Positions 4,095 through 5,106 of a DNA stretch of 5,106 nt are shown here, in pieces. Within the stretch, counting starts at the first letter, position 1. Every line of letters begins with the position of its first letter. The notes beneath the pieces were generated by a model that did not search any database, was not told the DNA's origin, and worked only from the letters and a program-made list of their open reading frames with translations. A program made the position numbers and the translations under genes. Source of the DNA: Caldilinea sp. (GTDB lineage Bacteria > Chloroflexota > Anaerolineae > Caldilineales > Caldilineaceae); NCBI GenBank assembly GCA_026389955.1, contig JAPLGY010000061.1, forward strand, positions 1-5,106, in the 5' to 3' direction.

Positions 4095-5106
4095 ATGAGT
4101 GCCATGCGTATTGCACGTGACACAACTCAAAAAATCCACACAAATATGGCGCTTGTGTGCGCGGACCCACTGCATGTGAAAGTCGAAGATGCGGCCACAT
4201 TGCCCGTCCTGTTGCAGCAGATTGCGGCCGAGGTCATGGGCCAGCAGATTGTCTATGTGCAGGCCGACGGCAGCGAGCAGCGCCAATCCTACGCCGAGTT
4301 GCTGGAATCCGCAGAACGCATTCTTGCTGGTCTGCGACGGCAAGGTCTCCAGCCTCAGGCCAGGGTGATCTTGCAATTGCGCCACAACCAGGACGTGCTG
4401 CCTGTCTTCTGGGCTTGTCTGCTTGGCGGTTTTACCCCATTGATTACCGCTGTGCCGCCCACCTACGGCACGACAAACAGCGAGCTGGAACGGCTGAAAC
4501 AGATCTGGCGGCATCTGGAGCAGCCTCTGATTGTGACAGATACCGTCCCCCAGGCGGTTGTGCGCGATCTAGATCGCTGGCTGCCGGTGACGCCCAACCA
4601 GATAGTCAGCGTTGAAACGCTGCGCGAGCATAGCCCTGATCCGCTCCATCATCTGGCCCTGCCCGACGACATAGCATTGTTCAGCCTGACCTCTGGCAGC
4701 ACAGGTGCACCCAAACTGATCCCGTTGACCCACCGCAATTTGCTTGCGCGTGCCCGGGCGGCCAACCACAACTGCGGCCATACCCGCCAGACCGTCTCCC
4801 TGAACTGGCTGCCCCTGGAGCATATCGGCCCCATCTCCGATCTGCATCTGCGCGCTGCGGTGTTGGGCTGCAAACAAATTCTGGTGCCCAAAACGATGGT
4901 GGCAGGCAATCCACTCCAATGGTTGCATCTGATTGATCACCACCGTGCCACCTACAGCGCCTCTCCCAATTTCGTTTTTGCGTTGATCAACAGCACGCTG
5001 GAAAAAATCGCCAGTGATGTCTCCCCAGCCTGGGATCTCTCCTGTGTGCAGACCCTGCTCTGTGCCGGTGAAATGGTCTCGCCGGAAACCATGGAAACAT
5101 TTTTGT
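4095..5106 (+). CDS. AMP-dependent acyl/aminoacyl ligase (AL/FAAL-type loading domain), start of a probable NRPS/PKS protein, 3' truncated
   Basis: This enzyme of the ANL superfamily activates a carboxylic acid with ATP to an acyl-adenylate. 337 residues are visible and the frame is open at the window edge. Residues about 34-110 give the N-terminal fold (QSYAELLESAERILAGL, PQARVILQL, VFWACLLGGFTPL). The phosphate-binding A3 loop is LTSGSTGAPK (198-207), then LTHRNLL. LNWLPLEHIGP (237-247), LHLRAAVLGC, NPLQWLHLI, YSASPNF and CAGEMVSPET (323-332) follow in the order seen in the AL domains that load polyketide/nonribosomal peptide lines and in FAALs; ordinary acyl-CoA ligases lack the NWLPLxHxG-xxxLHLR arrangement. 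The specificity core, A8 hinge and C-terminal catalytic lysine lie beyond the window. Start from the AAGGAG site. It probably heads a long multidomain protein, but a stand-alone ligase is possible. The promoter at 3935-3963 probably drives it. Confidence 0.88.
   Translation, partial: MSAMRIARDTTQKIHTNMALVCADPLHVKVEDAATLPVLLQQIAAEVMGQQIVYVQADGSEQRQSYAELLESAERILAGLRRQGLQPQARVILQLRHNQDVLPVFWACLLGGFTPLITAVPPTYGTTNSELERLKQIWRHLEQPLIVTDTVPQAVVRDLDRWLPVTPNQIVSVETLREHSPDPLHHLALPDDIALFSLTSGSTGAPKLIPLTHRNLLARARAANHNCGHTRQTVSLNWLPLEHIGPISDLHLRAAVLGCKQILVPKTMVAGNPLQWLHLIDHHRATYSASPNFVFALINSTLEKIASDVSPAWDLSCVQTLLCAGEMVSPETMETFL

Noticed and set aside
3749..4123. Minus-strand 124-residue frame with hydrophobic stretches resembling a membrane protein
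   Set aside because: Its start lies inside the ligase gene and the hydrophobic part is the complement of lysine-rich, AT-rich plus-strand sequence; the C-terminal half crosses the inverted-repeat cluster and is cysteine-rich without motif.
1..5106. CRISPR array, insertion sequence or tandem repeats
   Set aside because: No regularly spaced repeats, transposase motifs or terminal repeats with target duplication were found, including around the junction near base 172.

Overview
The window holds five protein-coding regions, one candidate very small gene and a 402-base structured regulatory interval. Most of it looks like one bacterial genome of moderate GC content: compact genes, clear Shine-Dalgarno sites and ordinary codon use. 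The phylum cannot be fixed by eye. The protein styles (an AL-type loading ligase, a YbaK of the GGISALAL type, a 332-residue aldo/keto reductase) would suit Chloroflexota or another biosynthetically rich environmental lineage, but that is inference.

Bases 1 to about 172 differ sharply. They encode a fragment of GlmS (glucosamine-fructose-6-phosphate aminotransferase) in actinobacterial style, with about 66% GC and G or C at the third position in 54 of 58 codons. At about base 170 the GlmS similarity stops mid-protein. The same open frame then runs on into an unrelated protein of lower GC3 that ends in a class I SAM-dependent methyltransferase domain (stop at 1258-1260). This is either a chimeric contig join or a recent recombination fusion. 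It is the strongest anomaly here.

Layout after the join: the methyltransferase (+, to 1260) converges on a ybaK/EbsC-type Cys-tRNA(Pro) deacylase (-, 1318-1806). Across a 151-base divergent spacer lies an unrecognised 226-residue protein with one N-terminal membrane segment (+, TTG start, 1958-2638). It is followed 55 bases later by an aldo/keto reductase (+, 2694-3692). The interval 3693-4094 is rich in inverted repeats. It then turns AT-rich and carries a sigma-70-like promoter (3935-3963) and a 34-codon open frame (3975-4079). The stop codon of that frame touches the ribosome binding site of the last gene.

That last gene (+, from 4095, cut at the window edge) encodes an acyl/aminoacyl-adenylating enzyme. 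It resembles the AL/FAAL-type loading domains that start NRPS/PKS assembly lines. If the gene continues with carrier-protein and condensation or ketosynthase domains, this window is the left edge of a natural-product cluster. The reductase and methyltransferase could then be tailoring enzymes, while ybaK is housekeeping translational quality control. No tRNA, rRNA, CRISPR array or intact mobile element was seen.
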